A DNA stretch of 12,763 nt from JBFGCT01 sp041581055 (GTDB taxonomy: Bacteria > Actinomycetota > Acidimicrobiia > Acidimicrobiales > Ilumatobacteraceae): NCBI GenBank assembly GCA_041581055.1, contig JBFGCT010000116.1, positions 1 to 12,763 of the forward strand. Direction: 5' to 3'. Shown here piece by piece: positions 1-7,099 of the stretch. Made by a program: the position numbers and the translations under genes. Below the pieces are notes generated by a model. That model was not told where the DNA came from. It was given only the letters and a program-made list of their open reading frames with translations, and made no database searches. Position 1 is the stretch's first letter; every line of letters starts with the position of its first letter.

Positions 1-522
1 CGTGTCGACGGCGGACGACTCTGGCGCCGTCGCGATCTCGGGCTGCTCGGCCACCGTCTCGGGCGCCGGCGCCTCCGACTCAACCGCTGGCGCCTCCGAT
101 TCCGCCGCTGGCGCCTCCGCCGCTGGCGCCTCCGACTCCGGCGCTGGCGCCTCCGACTGCGGCGCGGACGACGGCTGCGGCCGGAGTTCGAGCGACGACG
201 GCGGCGCCGCCCCGCCCTGCGGATCGGTCTTCTCGTCGTCCTGCAGCACCGGGAGGGCGGCGACGACGATCAGCACCATGAGCACGGCGAGCGCGGCGAG
301 CACCAACGCCAGCGGCGCGATGCGCCGAGGCTTGTCGCCCTGCCCGTTCGGGGGAGGCGCCGCGTGTCCCGGGCGCCGTGGCAGCGACGGGCCGGGCTCG
401 GCGCGGTCCGGCGCGGCAGCGTTCGGGGCGCTCGGGGCGGGCAGCGTCGGCGCGGCGAATGGTTCCATCGGTTGCGGCGCGACCGAGTTCGGGTCGGGTG
501 GGGGGAATGCGGTCAGTGTCAT
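1..522 (-). CDS. Single-span Pro/Ala/Glu-rich membrane protein (C-terminus off the left edge)
   Basis: The reading frame is open from an ATG at 522 to the window edge, giving 174 visible residues. Residues 1-66 are a Pro/Ala-rich, probably cytoplasmic tail. A basic KPRR (64-67) precedes one strongly hydrophobic helix at about 69-92. After it comes an acidic, Pro/Ala/Glu-rich extracytoplasmic stretch with SEAPA/AEAPA repeats at about 123-155. A GAGGAGG ribosome site (528-534) lies 5 nt before the ATG, and the ATG overlaps the upstream stop codon in an ATGA, so this is the third gene of the 2908-to-1 operon. The topology fits a cell-wall-spanning or anchoring stalk, but whatever domain follows is outside the window and I do not recognise a family. 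The opposite strand is also open here, but it has none of these features. Confidence 0.8.
   Translation of the reverse strand, partial: MTLTAFPPPDPNSVAPQPMEPFAAPTLPAPSAPNAAAPDRAEPGPSLPRRPGHAAPPPNGQGDKPRRIAPLALVLAALAVLMVLIVVAALPVLQDDEKTDPQGGAAPPSSLELRPQPSSAPQSEAPAPESEAPAAEAPAAESEAPAVESEAPAPETVAEQPEIATAPESSAVDT
55..160 (-). repeat. Coding tandem repeats (SEAPA/AEAPA units)
   Basis: Five copies of the 10-mer GGCGCCTCCG (plus strand) occur here at irregular 15-24 bp spacing. On the coding (minus) strand they encode repeated E-A-P-A motifs in the extracytoplasmic part of the partial gene. Unit number probably varies between strains, which is common in wall-spanning low-complexity stalks; that variation is inference. 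Confidence 0.7.
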
Positions 523-977
523 CTGAGCCTCCTCGCGGTCTCCTGGGGGAGATCGGTCCTGTGATCGGGTGGTTCACCGGCGGTCATGTCGGTCGGGTCG
601 GCGGGGGGCCCGCGGCGGCGGGCGACGGGGAGCGCGATCATCGAGACGATCGCCGCCAACGCGGTCAGCCCGAGCCCGCCCGACAGGCCGCCGGCGGCGG
701 CGAGCGCGACCGAGACGACGGTGGCGAGCGCCGCGCTGCCGGCGAGGGCGACGAGCAGGCGGGCCTCGATCGACATCGGGCCCATCAGCAGCGACAACGC
801 GAGGCCCGGGGCGACGAGCGTGAAACCGAGCGTCACGGCGACGCGCGCCGGCCCGCCGACGTCGAGCACGACGAGCAGCGCTGTCGCGATCGTGAGGGCG
901 ATGAGGCCAACCGCGATCCGGCGGTCGACCGTCACGATCCGGCGGTCGACGGTCACGGTCCGGCGGTCGACCGTCAC
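519..977 (-). CDS. Small four-helix membrane protein with N-terminal triple heptad repeat
   Basis: This 152-residue protein starts at GTG 977. That codon overlaps the preceding gene's TGA in a GTGA, and its own TGA overlaps the next ATG, so translation is probably coupled on both sides. Residues 1-20 are three near-copies of V-T-V-D-R-R-x. Four hydrophobic segments follow at about 21-40, 46-66, 71-96 and 101-119, then a polar Pro/Arg/Asp-rich cytoplasmic tail (120-152). The segment around TLGFTLVAPGLAL loosely resembles the N-terminal membrane part of DUF1616 proteins, but the match is weak and from memory. It is probably a partner of the GT-C-like protein encoded just upstream. Because each repeat contains GTG codons in frame, the true start could be one of several. 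Confidence 0.75.
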   Translation of the reverse strand: MTVDRRTVTVDRRIVTVDRRIAVGLIALTIATALLVVLDVGGPARVAVTLGFTLVAPGLALSLLMGPMSIEARLLVALAGSAALATVVSVALAAAGGLSGGLGLTALAAIVSMIALPVARRRGPPADPTDMTAGEPPDHRTDLPQETARRLR

Positions 978-981
978 GATC
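919..981 (-). repeat. Three tandem 21-bp repeats at the start of the 152-aa gene
   Basis: Units at 919-939, 940-960 and 961-981 share the pattern CGGCGGTCGACsGTCACGrTC (plus strand) and differ at only a few bases. Each carries the palindrome GTCGAC and encodes a heptad VTVDRR(I/T). The last unit contains the GTG start and the overlapping TGA of the preceding gene. Confidence 0.85.
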
Positions 982-2908
982 CACCGCCGGCAAGCGCGAA
1001 CACGACGCCGTCGGCGTTCTCACCGACCACCGTGAAGCGGGGGGATCCGCGCAGCGCGACCTCGATCGAGTCGAGCGGGCCCGCGGGAAGCCGCGGGGCG
1101 ATCAGCTCGCCGTGCCGCTGGGATCGTGTCAAGACGACGAACGCCGCGGTGAACCCGTCGGCGGTGGCGGCGGTCATCCGTTCGTGCAGCACGCCCTCGG
1201 GATCGACGGCGAGGTCGGCGAGCGATGCCGCCGCCTCGTCGGCCAGCGAGACGCGCTCGACGCGCCCGACGTTCTGGCCGCCGAACGGCCCGTCGAACGA
1301 CCCCTCGATCATCAGCGTCCCGGCGGGCGCCGACGTGGAGAGCCAGGTCGCGAGCTCGACCTCGGCGGCCGTGAAGTACCCGGCGCCGCGCTCGCCGGAC
1401 TGGGCCACGACGAAGCCGGCGGTCAACGCGCCGATGACGCTCAGGCGGAGGGCGAGGTCCACCCCTGGTCGCCAGCCGGGCGACAGCAGGGCGAGTCCGA
1501 ACGCGCCGGCCAGTGCCAACCACGCCAGCGCGTGGAGGAACGCCAACAGCAGCGTCTCGCTGCCGCCGCCGGCGACGAGCACGACGAGCGGGGCGAGGGC
1601 CGCGCCGACGAGGAACCCGACGCGTTGGCGCCGGCGCCAGCGGATGAGCAGGCCGACGACGGCCAGCGCGACGAGGCCCTGGGCGACGAACCGGCCGGCG
1701 ATCAGCACCGTCTGGGCGTTCGAACCCAGGTCGGACAGGGCGCCCGTCGTCAACGTCGCGAACTGGGCGGGCGACCCCGCCGGCCGGAGGACCGCCAGCG
1801 CGTCGTCGCCGACGTACGACCAAGCCGGTCCGACGAGCCACAGCACGGTGGCAACGCCGAGCGCGATCGCCAGCCACCATGTCCGGCTGGCCCGCGCGGC
1901 GGCCGCGACCGCGAAGGTGGCGGCGAGGACAACCGGCGTCACCGCGTTGCTGACGACGATGGCGGCGCCGACCAGTCCGATGAACGCGACCGCGGCGCCG
2001 AGCGGGCCGACGTCGGCGCCGGCGGGTCCGCGATTGCGCACCAGCACCGGGTCGCCGCCGCTCCACCGGTCGAGCGGGAGGGCCACGGCGAGCAGGGCGA
2101 GGCCGAGTGGGACGCTCAGGGCCTGGGGCGACAGGTACTCCTGACCGACCCAGGTGCCGAGCACGAACAGCCACATCGCCGACCACACGACCCGCTCGTC
2201 GGAGGTGAAGGCGCCGAACAGCACGCGGAGCGCGAGGAGCGCGACGAGCGTGAACCCGAGCGGCATCCAGCGCGCCAACGTCGCCGGGGCGACGCCCGAC
2301 ACATCGGAGAGCAGGGCGGTGAAGGTCTGGACGCCGGGCCACTCGGTGGGGGCGGCCCGCGGGCCGACCGCGGCGGGGAGCGCGCCCGTGCGCCGCACGT
2401 CGTCGACGACGCCGACGTTCGCCCACGCCCAGGCGTTGCCGAGCGTGCCGGACACGGCGGCGGAGGTGGCGTGGGCGACGGCGGCGAACGTCGTCACGTA
2501 CGCGGCGAGCAGCGATCGGTGGCGCGCCGGCCGCGACGAGAGGACAACGAAGCCGCCGGTCAGCAGCGCGACGGCGACGAAGAACGTGGCGGGGAGCACC
2601 GAGATCAGGCCGAGCTCGGTCATCGACCGCGGCTCGACCGAGGACATGCTCCGGAGCCAGAGGCCGCCGGCGGCGAGCAGGACGCCGAGGCCGACGACCG
2701 CCGACCAATCGGCGGGCGCCGGCTGTTCCGTGCTGGCCACCGACGTCGCTGGCGCCGATGGCGCCGAGGGCGCCGGTCCGGGCCCGCCGGCGGCTCGTTC
2801 CGGCGCGGCGATCACGTCGGGCCACGGGGATGTGGTCGCTCCCCGAGCGTCAAGTCCGCCACTCAACACCTTCTCGACGATACGGGACTTGCGTGACCGT
2901 AGGCTCAA
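974..2908 (-). CDS. Polytopic GT-C-like membrane protein, first gene of envelope operon
   Basis: The frame encodes 644 residues from a TTG at 2908. Residues 1-66 are a Pro/Ala-rich cytoplasmic leader, followed by roughly ten or more hydrophobic helices (about 67-500) and a soluble extracytoplasmic C-terminal domain of about 130 residues. The first large outer loop carries VDDVRRTG (168-175), an acidic position expected of GT-C glycosyltransferases, then WPGVQTF (190-196). A later loop has GTWVGQEYLSPQAL (251-264), which I recall as conserved in uncharacterised actinobacterial membrane proteins annotated as putative glycosyltransferases. Transfer from a lipid-linked sugar to a surface glycan is therefore likely but unproven. 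The start is uncertain: TTG 2908 has only a weak GGCGAG upstream, and GTG 2869 is an alternative. Confidence 0.7.
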   Translation of the reverse strand: MSLRSRKSRIVEKVLSGGLDARGATTSPWPDVIAAPERAAGGPGPAPSAPSAPATSVASTEQPAPADWSAVVGLGVLLAAGGLWLRSMSSVEPRSMTELGLISVLPATFFVAVALLTGGFVVLSSRPARHRSLLAAYVTTFAAVAHATSAAVSGTLGNAWAWANVGVVDDVRRTGALPAAVGPRAAPTEWPGVQTFTALLSDVSGVAPATLARWMPLGFTLVALLALRVLFGAFTSDERVVWSAMWLFVLGTWVGQEYLSPQALSVPLGLALLAVALPLDRWSGGDPVLVRNRGPAGADVGPLGAAVAFIGLVGAAIVVSNAVTPVVLAATFAVAAAARASRTWWLAIALGVATVLWLVGPAWSYVGDDALAVLRPAGSPAQFATLTTGALSDLGSNAQTVLIAGRFVAQGLVALAVVGLLIRWRRRQRVGFLVGAALAPLVVLVAGGGSETLLLAFLHALAWLALAGAFGLALLSPGWRPGVDLALRLSVIGALTAGFVVAQSGERGAGYFTAAEVELATWLSTSAPAGTLMIEGSFDGPFGGQNVGRVERVSLADEAAASLADLAVDPEGVLHERMTAATADGFTAAFVVLTRSQRHGELIAPRLPAGPLDSIEVALRGSPRFTVVGENADGVVFALAGGGS

Positions 2909-2978
2909 GAATCTCGCCAGATGTGGTCATTTTGCCCACTTTAGGTGGCGGCGGGCCTGCCGCGCGTCGGAAACGACC

Positions 2979-2993
2979 CGGGCGCGTCGCCCG
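2979..2993 (-). terminator. Short GC hairpin downstream of the hemolysin III gene
   Basis: A perfect 6-bp stem (CGGGCG/CGCCCG, 3-nt loop) sits 12 bases beyond the hemolysin III stop and is followed on the minus strand by a short T run (GTTTCC). It may separate that gene from the downstream envelope operon. The T tract is weak and the GC background makes short hairpins common. Confidence 0.35.
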
Positions 2994-3005
2994 CGACCGG
3001 TCCGG

Positions 3006-3659
3006 TCAGGCGACGACGGCGCTGACCGCGGCGAAGTGCAAGCCGGCGGCGATGACGGTCATCAGGTGCCAGATCTCGTGGTAGCCGAACCGTGACGGCC
3101 ACGGGTCGGGGCGGCGCCTGAGCAGGACCGGCGTGCCGATCAGGTAGGCGACGCCGCCGGCGAGGAGGAGCGCCAACTCGACCGCCGAGAGATGGCGGGC
3201 GAGGGCCGGTACGACGGCGATCACGACCCACCCCATCACCGGGTACAGGCCGTAGGAGACGCGCTGCAACCGGTTGAACGCGACCAGCTTCAGCGACATG
3301 CCGAGCGCGGCCATCGCGGTCACGACGACCAGCACCGGGATGCCCCAGATCGGCGGCAGGACCACGACGCACAGCGGCACATAGGTGCCGGCGATCAAGA
3401 GGTAGATCATCGAGTGATCGAGGCGCTGCATGAACGATCGAGCGCGTTCGGTGCGCGTCAGACGGTGATACGCGGCCGAGGTGCCGAAGACCAACACGAG
3501 CGTGGTGGCGTAGATCGCGGCGGCGATCTTCGCCGCCGGCCGGTCAGCGGCGGCGATCAGCAAGGCGCCGGACGGGACGGCGGCCGCGAAGGCCCACGTG
3601 TGCATCCGGCCCCGCCAGCTCGGCCGGTCGAACGCTGGACTCGTGACGACGTTCGTCAT
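3006..3659 (-). CDS. trhA: Hemolysin III / PAQR-family membrane protein (TrhA-like)
   Basis: This 217-residue protein has seven hydrophobic segments, the usual size and topology of the bacterial hemolysin III branch of PAQR proteins. The family's three metal-site motifs are present: S-A-A-Y-H in the second segment, LDHSMIYLLIAGTYVP in the third, and HEIWH...GLH in the last, which together supply the conserved Ser/His/Asp/His set. Family members are plasma-membrane proteins linked to membrane fluidity homeostasis; haemolytic activity is not implied. I chose ATG 3659 because it leaves a short leader before the conserved RxxWRGxxH region. The frame stays open to 4115 upstream, but that stretch is not family-like; ATG 3713 is the closest alternative. 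The gene is divergent from corA across a 279-base intergenic region. Confidence 0.9.
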   Translation of the reverse strand: MTNVVTSPAFDRPSWRGRMHTWAFAAAVPSGALLIAAADRPAAKIAAAIYATTLVLVFGTSAAYHRLTRTERARSFMQRLDHSMIYLLIAGTYVPLCVVVLPPIWGIPVLVVVTAMAALGMSLKLVAFNRLQRVSYGLYPVMGWVVIAVVPALARHLSAVELALLLAGGVAYLIGTPVLLRRRPDPWPSRFGYHEIWHLMTVIAAGLHFAAVSAVVA

Positions 3660-3938
3660 CGGCGGCGGTCCGTCCCATCGCTCGACGACGCGGGTCGCGC
3701 CGATCCATGCCATGCCGGGATACCACTGCCGAGCTCCGCCGCTCCACATGGCTCTGCATCGGCATCTCGGGTCGAAACATGAGACATCGGCGCCGCCTGT
3801 TCGGCGGCGGGGAGCGGTGGTGCGGCGGAGCGGGATGGGTCGCGGATCACGTGAGAGTAGTCGCCGAGCGTCGGCGGGCCCGGTTCGGCGTTCGAGCATT
3901 GCCGGTCGCCGACGGTCTCCCCCGGCAAGACTTGGGTC

Positions 3939-5048
3939 GTGCTGCGCATCCGAACCCTCAGCTTCCGTGACGGCGGTGCCCACCCGGTGAGCGATCCCGA
4001 CGTCGTGCTCGACGGCGCCGAGACGCTCTGGGTCGACGTCGAGGTCGACGACCCGCAACCGGACGACACGACCGGCATCCTGCATCGACTCGCCCTCGAT
4101 CCGCTGGCCGTCCACGACGCCCTCTTCGACCGCGACCTACCGAAGCTGGACGATTTCGGCGACCACGTCCTGCTCGTGCTGCACGGCCTGCACAGCGAGC
4201 GCATCGCGACCTACGAGGTCGACTGCTTCATCGGCGAACGGATCCTGGTCACCGTGCACGAGGCGGACGCGCCGGCGATCGAGGCGATGTGGGCCGACGT
4301 GCAGGCCCACCCGTTGCTCGCCACCGACGGATGCGGCGGGCTCGCGGCACGGCTCGCCGACGGGCTGACGAGACGGCTGGCGTCGGTCGTCGACGCCTTC
4401 GACGAGCGCGTCGACGACCTGGTCGCGCAAGCGCTCGTCGCCGACCGCAACCTGCTGGGCGACGTCACCGCCGTGCGCGCCGACCTGGCCGCCGTCCGCC
4501 GGGTGGTCAACCCCCAGCGGGAGGCACTCGACCTCGCCCGCACGTCCGACTCGGCCCTGCTCGACGACCGGGCGCGCCGCCGGTTCTCCGACGTGTTCGA
4601 CGTCGCCTCGCGCGCCACGTCCGGCCTCGACGCCGCCCGGGCGGCACTGGCCGAGACGCTCGAGGCGTATCGCGGCGCCGAGGCCCGGGAGGCGACCGAG
4701 GTCACCAAGGTGCTCACGATCTACGCCGCGATCATGCTGCCGCTGACGTTGGTCGTCGGCTTCTTCGGTATGAACCACCGGAACCTCCCGACGATCGACA
4801 CCGATTGGGGGTGGTTGGCAGTCACCGGCGTGATGTTCCTCGTCGGCGCGATCTCGCTCGGGGTGTTCGTGGTCGAGGGCTGGGTCCGCCGTCCCTCCGG
4901 CCGCCGCGCCGGGGCCACGATCGGGCGCGGGCTCGCCGAGGCCGCGTTGGCGCCGGTGCACGTCGCCGGAGCGGTGTACGAGATATCGACACTGCCGCTG
5001 CGCAGCGCCCGCACGATGCTCACCCGCGAGGCGACCGAGCACGACTGA
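3939..5048 (+). CDS. corA: CorA-family divalent cation (Mg2+/Co2+) channel with extended C-terminal tail
   Basis: The 369-residue protein has the CorA plan: an N-terminal alpha/beta cytoplasmic domain (about 1-125), a long helical stalk (130-255), then two membrane helices at about 258-277 and 291-313. The signature GMN at 277-279 ends the first helix, in FFGMNHRNLP, with the pore helix starting at TKVLTIYAAIMLPLT. CorA forms a homopentameric channel for Mg2+ and Co2+ uptake. Normally the chain ends a few basic residues after helix two; here about 56 residues follow (314-369), Arg/Ala-rich with a possible amphipathic helix at 326-352. The GTG start at 3939 has no clear ribosome site, so a leaderless transcript is possible. 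The next gene starts 75 bases downstream on the same strand. Confidence 0.93.
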   Translation: MLRIRTLSFRDGGAHPVSDPDVVLDGAETLWVDVEVDDPQPDDTTGILHRLALDPLAVHDALFDRDLPKLDDFGDHVLLVLHGLHSERIATYEVDCFIGERILVTVHEADAPAIEAMWADVQAHPLLATDGCGGLAARLADGLTRRLASVVDAFDERVDDLVAQALVADRNLLGDVTAVRADLAAVRRVVNPQREALDLARTSDSALLDDRARRRFSDVFDVASRATSGLDAARAALAETLEAYRGAEAREATEVTKVLTIYAAIMLPLTLVVGFFGMNHRNLPTIDTDWGWLAVTGVMFLVGAISLGVFVVEGWVRRPSGRRAGATIGRGLAEAALAPVHVAGAVYEISTLPLRSARTMLTREATEHD

Positions 5049-5123
5049 CCGTCGGCCGGGGGGCGCGCGTAGTGTCGGAGGGGCACGGGGTGGACACCCA
5101 TCCGCACGACAAGGAGATCGACG

Positions 5124-6287
5124 ATGCGCCTGCGATTCGGCACGTTCATGGCCCCGTTCCACCCGCCCGACCACAACCCGACCCTGTCACTGGAGTCCGA
5201 CCTCGAGTTGATCCGCCACCTCGACGACCTCGGGTTCGACGAGGCCTGGATCGGCGAGCACCACTCGGCGGGCAGCGAGATCATCGCCTCGCCGGAGATC
5301 TTCATGATGGCCGCCGCCGACCGCACCCGGCACATCAAGCTGGGCACCGGGGTGGTGTCCCTGCCGTACCACAACCCGCTCTGGGTTGCCGAGCGGATCG
5401 TGCTCCTCGACCACCTGACCCGCGGGCGGATCATGCTCGGCGTCGGGCCCGGGGCGCTGCCGACCGACGCGTCGATGCTCGGGCTCAGCCCTCCGCAGAT
5501 GCGCCCGCTGCTCGAGGAGTACATGGCGATCCTGATGCAGCTGCTCACGACCGACGAGCCGGTCAACTACACCTCGGACCGGCTGACACTGAACGACGCC
5601 CGCCTCCACCTGCGGCCGTACTCCGATCCGTTGTTCGACATCGCCGTCGCCGCCGTCGCCTCGCCGTCGGGGGCCAAGCTGGCCGGTCGGTACGGCGCCG
5701 GCGTGCTCTCGCTCGGGGCGACGCTGGCGATCGGCATGGACGTGCTGGCCCACCACTGGACGATCCAGGAGGAGGTCGCCGCCAAACACGGGCACGCGGC
5801 CGACCGGTCGAAGTGGCGGCTCGTCGGGTTGATGCACCTCGCCGAGACCGAGGCCCAGGCGCGGGCCGAGGTCGAGTACGGGATCGAGCAGTGGTTCCGC
5901 TACTTCCAACACGTCGCGGCGTTCCCGCAGATGGCGGTCGACGGTGGCGACATCGGGGAGATGATCGATTTCGTCAACGGCGGCCTCGGCGTGATCGGCA
6001 CGCCCGACCAAGCGGTGGCCCAGATCGAAGAGCTGCTCGAGCAGTCGAACGGCGGGTTCGGCGCCTACATGACACTGGCCCACAACTGGGCCCCGCCGGA
6101 AGCGACGAAACGCAGCTACGAGCTGTTCGCCCGCCACGTGATGCCCCGCTTCCAAGGCGGGGTCGACAGCCTGCTCGGCGCCGCCGATCGGGCCGAGGCG
6201 GCTCGACCCGCCCTCGCCGATCAACAGCTCGAGGCGATCGAGCAGGCGACCGAGAAGTACGAGGCGGAGCGCTCCGGCGCCGGCTGA
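5124..6287 (+). CDS. LLM-class (bacterial luciferase-like) flavin-dependent monooxygenase
   Basis: The 387-residue product is a TIM-barrel of the luciferase-like monooxygenase family. Typical segments are FGTFMAPFHPP at the N-terminus, LDDLGFDEAWIGEHHS (about 31-46), LGTGVVSLPYHNP (about 73-85), and LTRGRIMLGVGPGALP. Such enzymes use reduced flavin from a separate reductase to oxygenate small organic substrates. Length and N-terminal motifs resemble the limonene 1,2-monooxygenase-like subgroup, but the true substrate cannot be read from sequence and many homologues carry that label without proof. The start is well supported by AAGGAG (5111-5116), 7 nt before the ATG. A weak promoter (CTGACC at 5045, TAGTGT at 5070, 19-bp spacer) could separate it from corA. 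No reductase gene is adjacent. Confidence 0.92.
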   Translation: MRLRFGTFMAPFHPPDHNPTLSLESDLELIRHLDDLGFDEAWIGEHHSAGSEIIASPEIFMMAAADRTRHIKLGTGVVSLPYHNPLWVAERIVLLDHLTRGRIMLGVGPGALPTDASMLGLSPPQMRPLLEEYMAILMQLLTTDEPVNYTSDRLTLNDARLHLRPYSDPLFDIAVAAVASPSGAKLAGRYGAGVLSLGATLAIGMDVLAHHWTIQEEVAAKHGHAADRSKWRLVGLMHLAETEAQARAEVEYGIEQWFRYFQHVAAFPQMAVDGGDIGEMIDFVNGGLGVIGTPDQAVAQIEELLEQSNGGFGAYMTLAHNWAPPEATKRSYELFARHVMPRFQGGVDSLLGAADRAEAARPALADQQLEAIEQATEKYEAERSGAG

Positions 6288-6311
6288 TCCCGCCGACGGG
6301 CTGGATCAGCC
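6282..6311. terminator. Perfect hairpin containing both convergent stop codons
   Basis: GGCTGATCC (6282-6290) pairs exactly with GGATCAGCC (6303-6311) around a 12-nt loop. The TGA of the LLM gene (6285-6287) and the TGA of the opposing SCO6745-family gene (6306-6308, read as TCA) occupy symmetric positions in the two arms. Being symmetric it would form in either transcript, so a bidirectional terminator is likely, although no U tract follows on either side. Confidence 0.6.
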
Positions 6312-7031
6312 GATTCGTTCGGCGATCGCCGCGACCCCGGCGCCGAACGCGTCGGCCTGCGCGTCGCTCAGTGGCGCGAACGCCGACGCGAGGAGCCGGT
6401 CGGTCAGCTCGTCGGCGGCGGCCAGGGCGGTGCGCTCCTCCTCGGTGATCGCCGGCGCCTCGGGCCAGCCGAAGTTGGCGACGTCGTCGGGTCGGCGGAT
6501 CGCGTGGGCGACCGCCGGCGCGAGGCCGCCGGCGACGATCGCGACGAGGTGCAGGCAACCGCGCAGCTCGCGCAGGGCGCAGACGTTGCGGTAGGCGCGG
6601 GCGGGCGCGTCGTCGGGAAGCGGCTCGGCGGCGAGACCGGCGAACAGCGCCAACGACGAGACGTCGACGCCCTCGATCACGGTCTCGGCGGCGGCGTTGA
6701 ACGCATCGAGGCCCTCGGCGTCAGCGAGCTTCTTGCGGCCGAACTCCTCGGCACATGCGAGATAGGCGCGGGCGACATCGCGCGGGGCCGCGGTCTGCTT
6801 GCCCGAGTTCCACATCTTGGCGACGAGGCCCGGCGCGAAGTAGCCGAACGCCGAGGTCACGACCGCCGGCTCGACATCGCCCAGCACCCCACCCCGCCCG
6901 AGGACGTAGAACCGGAATCCATCGAGCCCGATCTCCTTGCCCTTCGCCAGCGTGTCGGGCTGGAAGTAGAAGGCCTGCCCGGCGGCGTGGATCGGCGAGG
7001 ACGTGTGGTGGACCAATTCGAGCGGTGTCAT
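6306..7031 (-). CDS. SCO6745-family protein (actinobacterial, function unknown)
   Basis: The 241-residue, mostly helical protein shows the layout I recall for the SCO6745 family: an N-terminal H-A-A-G-Q-A-F-Y-F segment (15-23), GLDGFRFYVLGRGGVLGDV (35-53), then an FGYFAPGLVAKMWN stretch (62-75). A helical C-terminal half follows with a conserved-looking region around ALRELRGCLHL. It has no signal peptide or membrane helices. No biochemical role is established to my knowledge. ATG 7031 lacks a good ribosome site, and a TAGAAC element about 7 nt before it would suit a leaderless transcript. It lies 68 bases downstream of the GH68 gene on the same strand, so it could be read through from the fructan operon, but nothing in the protein links it to sugar metabolism. 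Confidence 0.8.
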   Translation of the reverse strand: MTPLELVHHTSSPIHAAGQAFYFQPDTLAKGKEIGLDGFRFYVLGRGGVLGDVEPAVVTSAFGYFAPGLVAKMWNSGKQTAAPRDVARAYLACAEEFGRKKLADAEGLDAFNAAAETVIEGVDVSSLALFAGLAAEPLPDDAPARAYRNVCALRELRGCLHLVAIVAGGLAPAVAHAIRRPDDVANFGWPEAPAITEEERTALAAADELTDRLLASAFAPLSDAQADAFGAGVAAIAERIG

Positions 7032-7043
7032 GACGCCGTTCTA

Positions 7044-7072
7044 GCCGGTCGCCGCCGGTCGCTCGCCGGTCG
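7044..7072. repeat. Three helically phased direct repeats (GCCGGTCG)
   Basis: Identical octamers GCCGGTCG start at 7044, 7054 and 7065, i.e. 10 and 11 bp apart, one turn of the helix. They lie between the GH68 stop and the start of the SCO6745-family gene, directly upstream of a possible -10. The spacing would place a regulator on one DNA face; equally, this is GC-rich simple sequence. Confidence 0.45.
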
Positions 7073-7099
7073 GACGAGACGCCGTGCCGGAATGGGCGC

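Noticed and set aside
378..2896. Long plus-strand open frames opposite the envelope operon
   Set aside because: Their products are Arg/Gly/Ala-rich with no hydrophobic or family pattern, whereas the minus strand gives coherent membrane proteins with linked start/stop overlaps; they are GC-driven antisense frames.
3850..3858. GTGAGAGT upstream of corA, similar to the palindrome arm at 9302-9417
   Set aside because: An 8-base match is expected by chance in a window of this size and there is no paired arm.
3660..4115. N-terminal extension of the hemolysin III protein
   Set aside because: The extension overlaps corA antisense and has no family similarity; the conserved protein begins near 3659.
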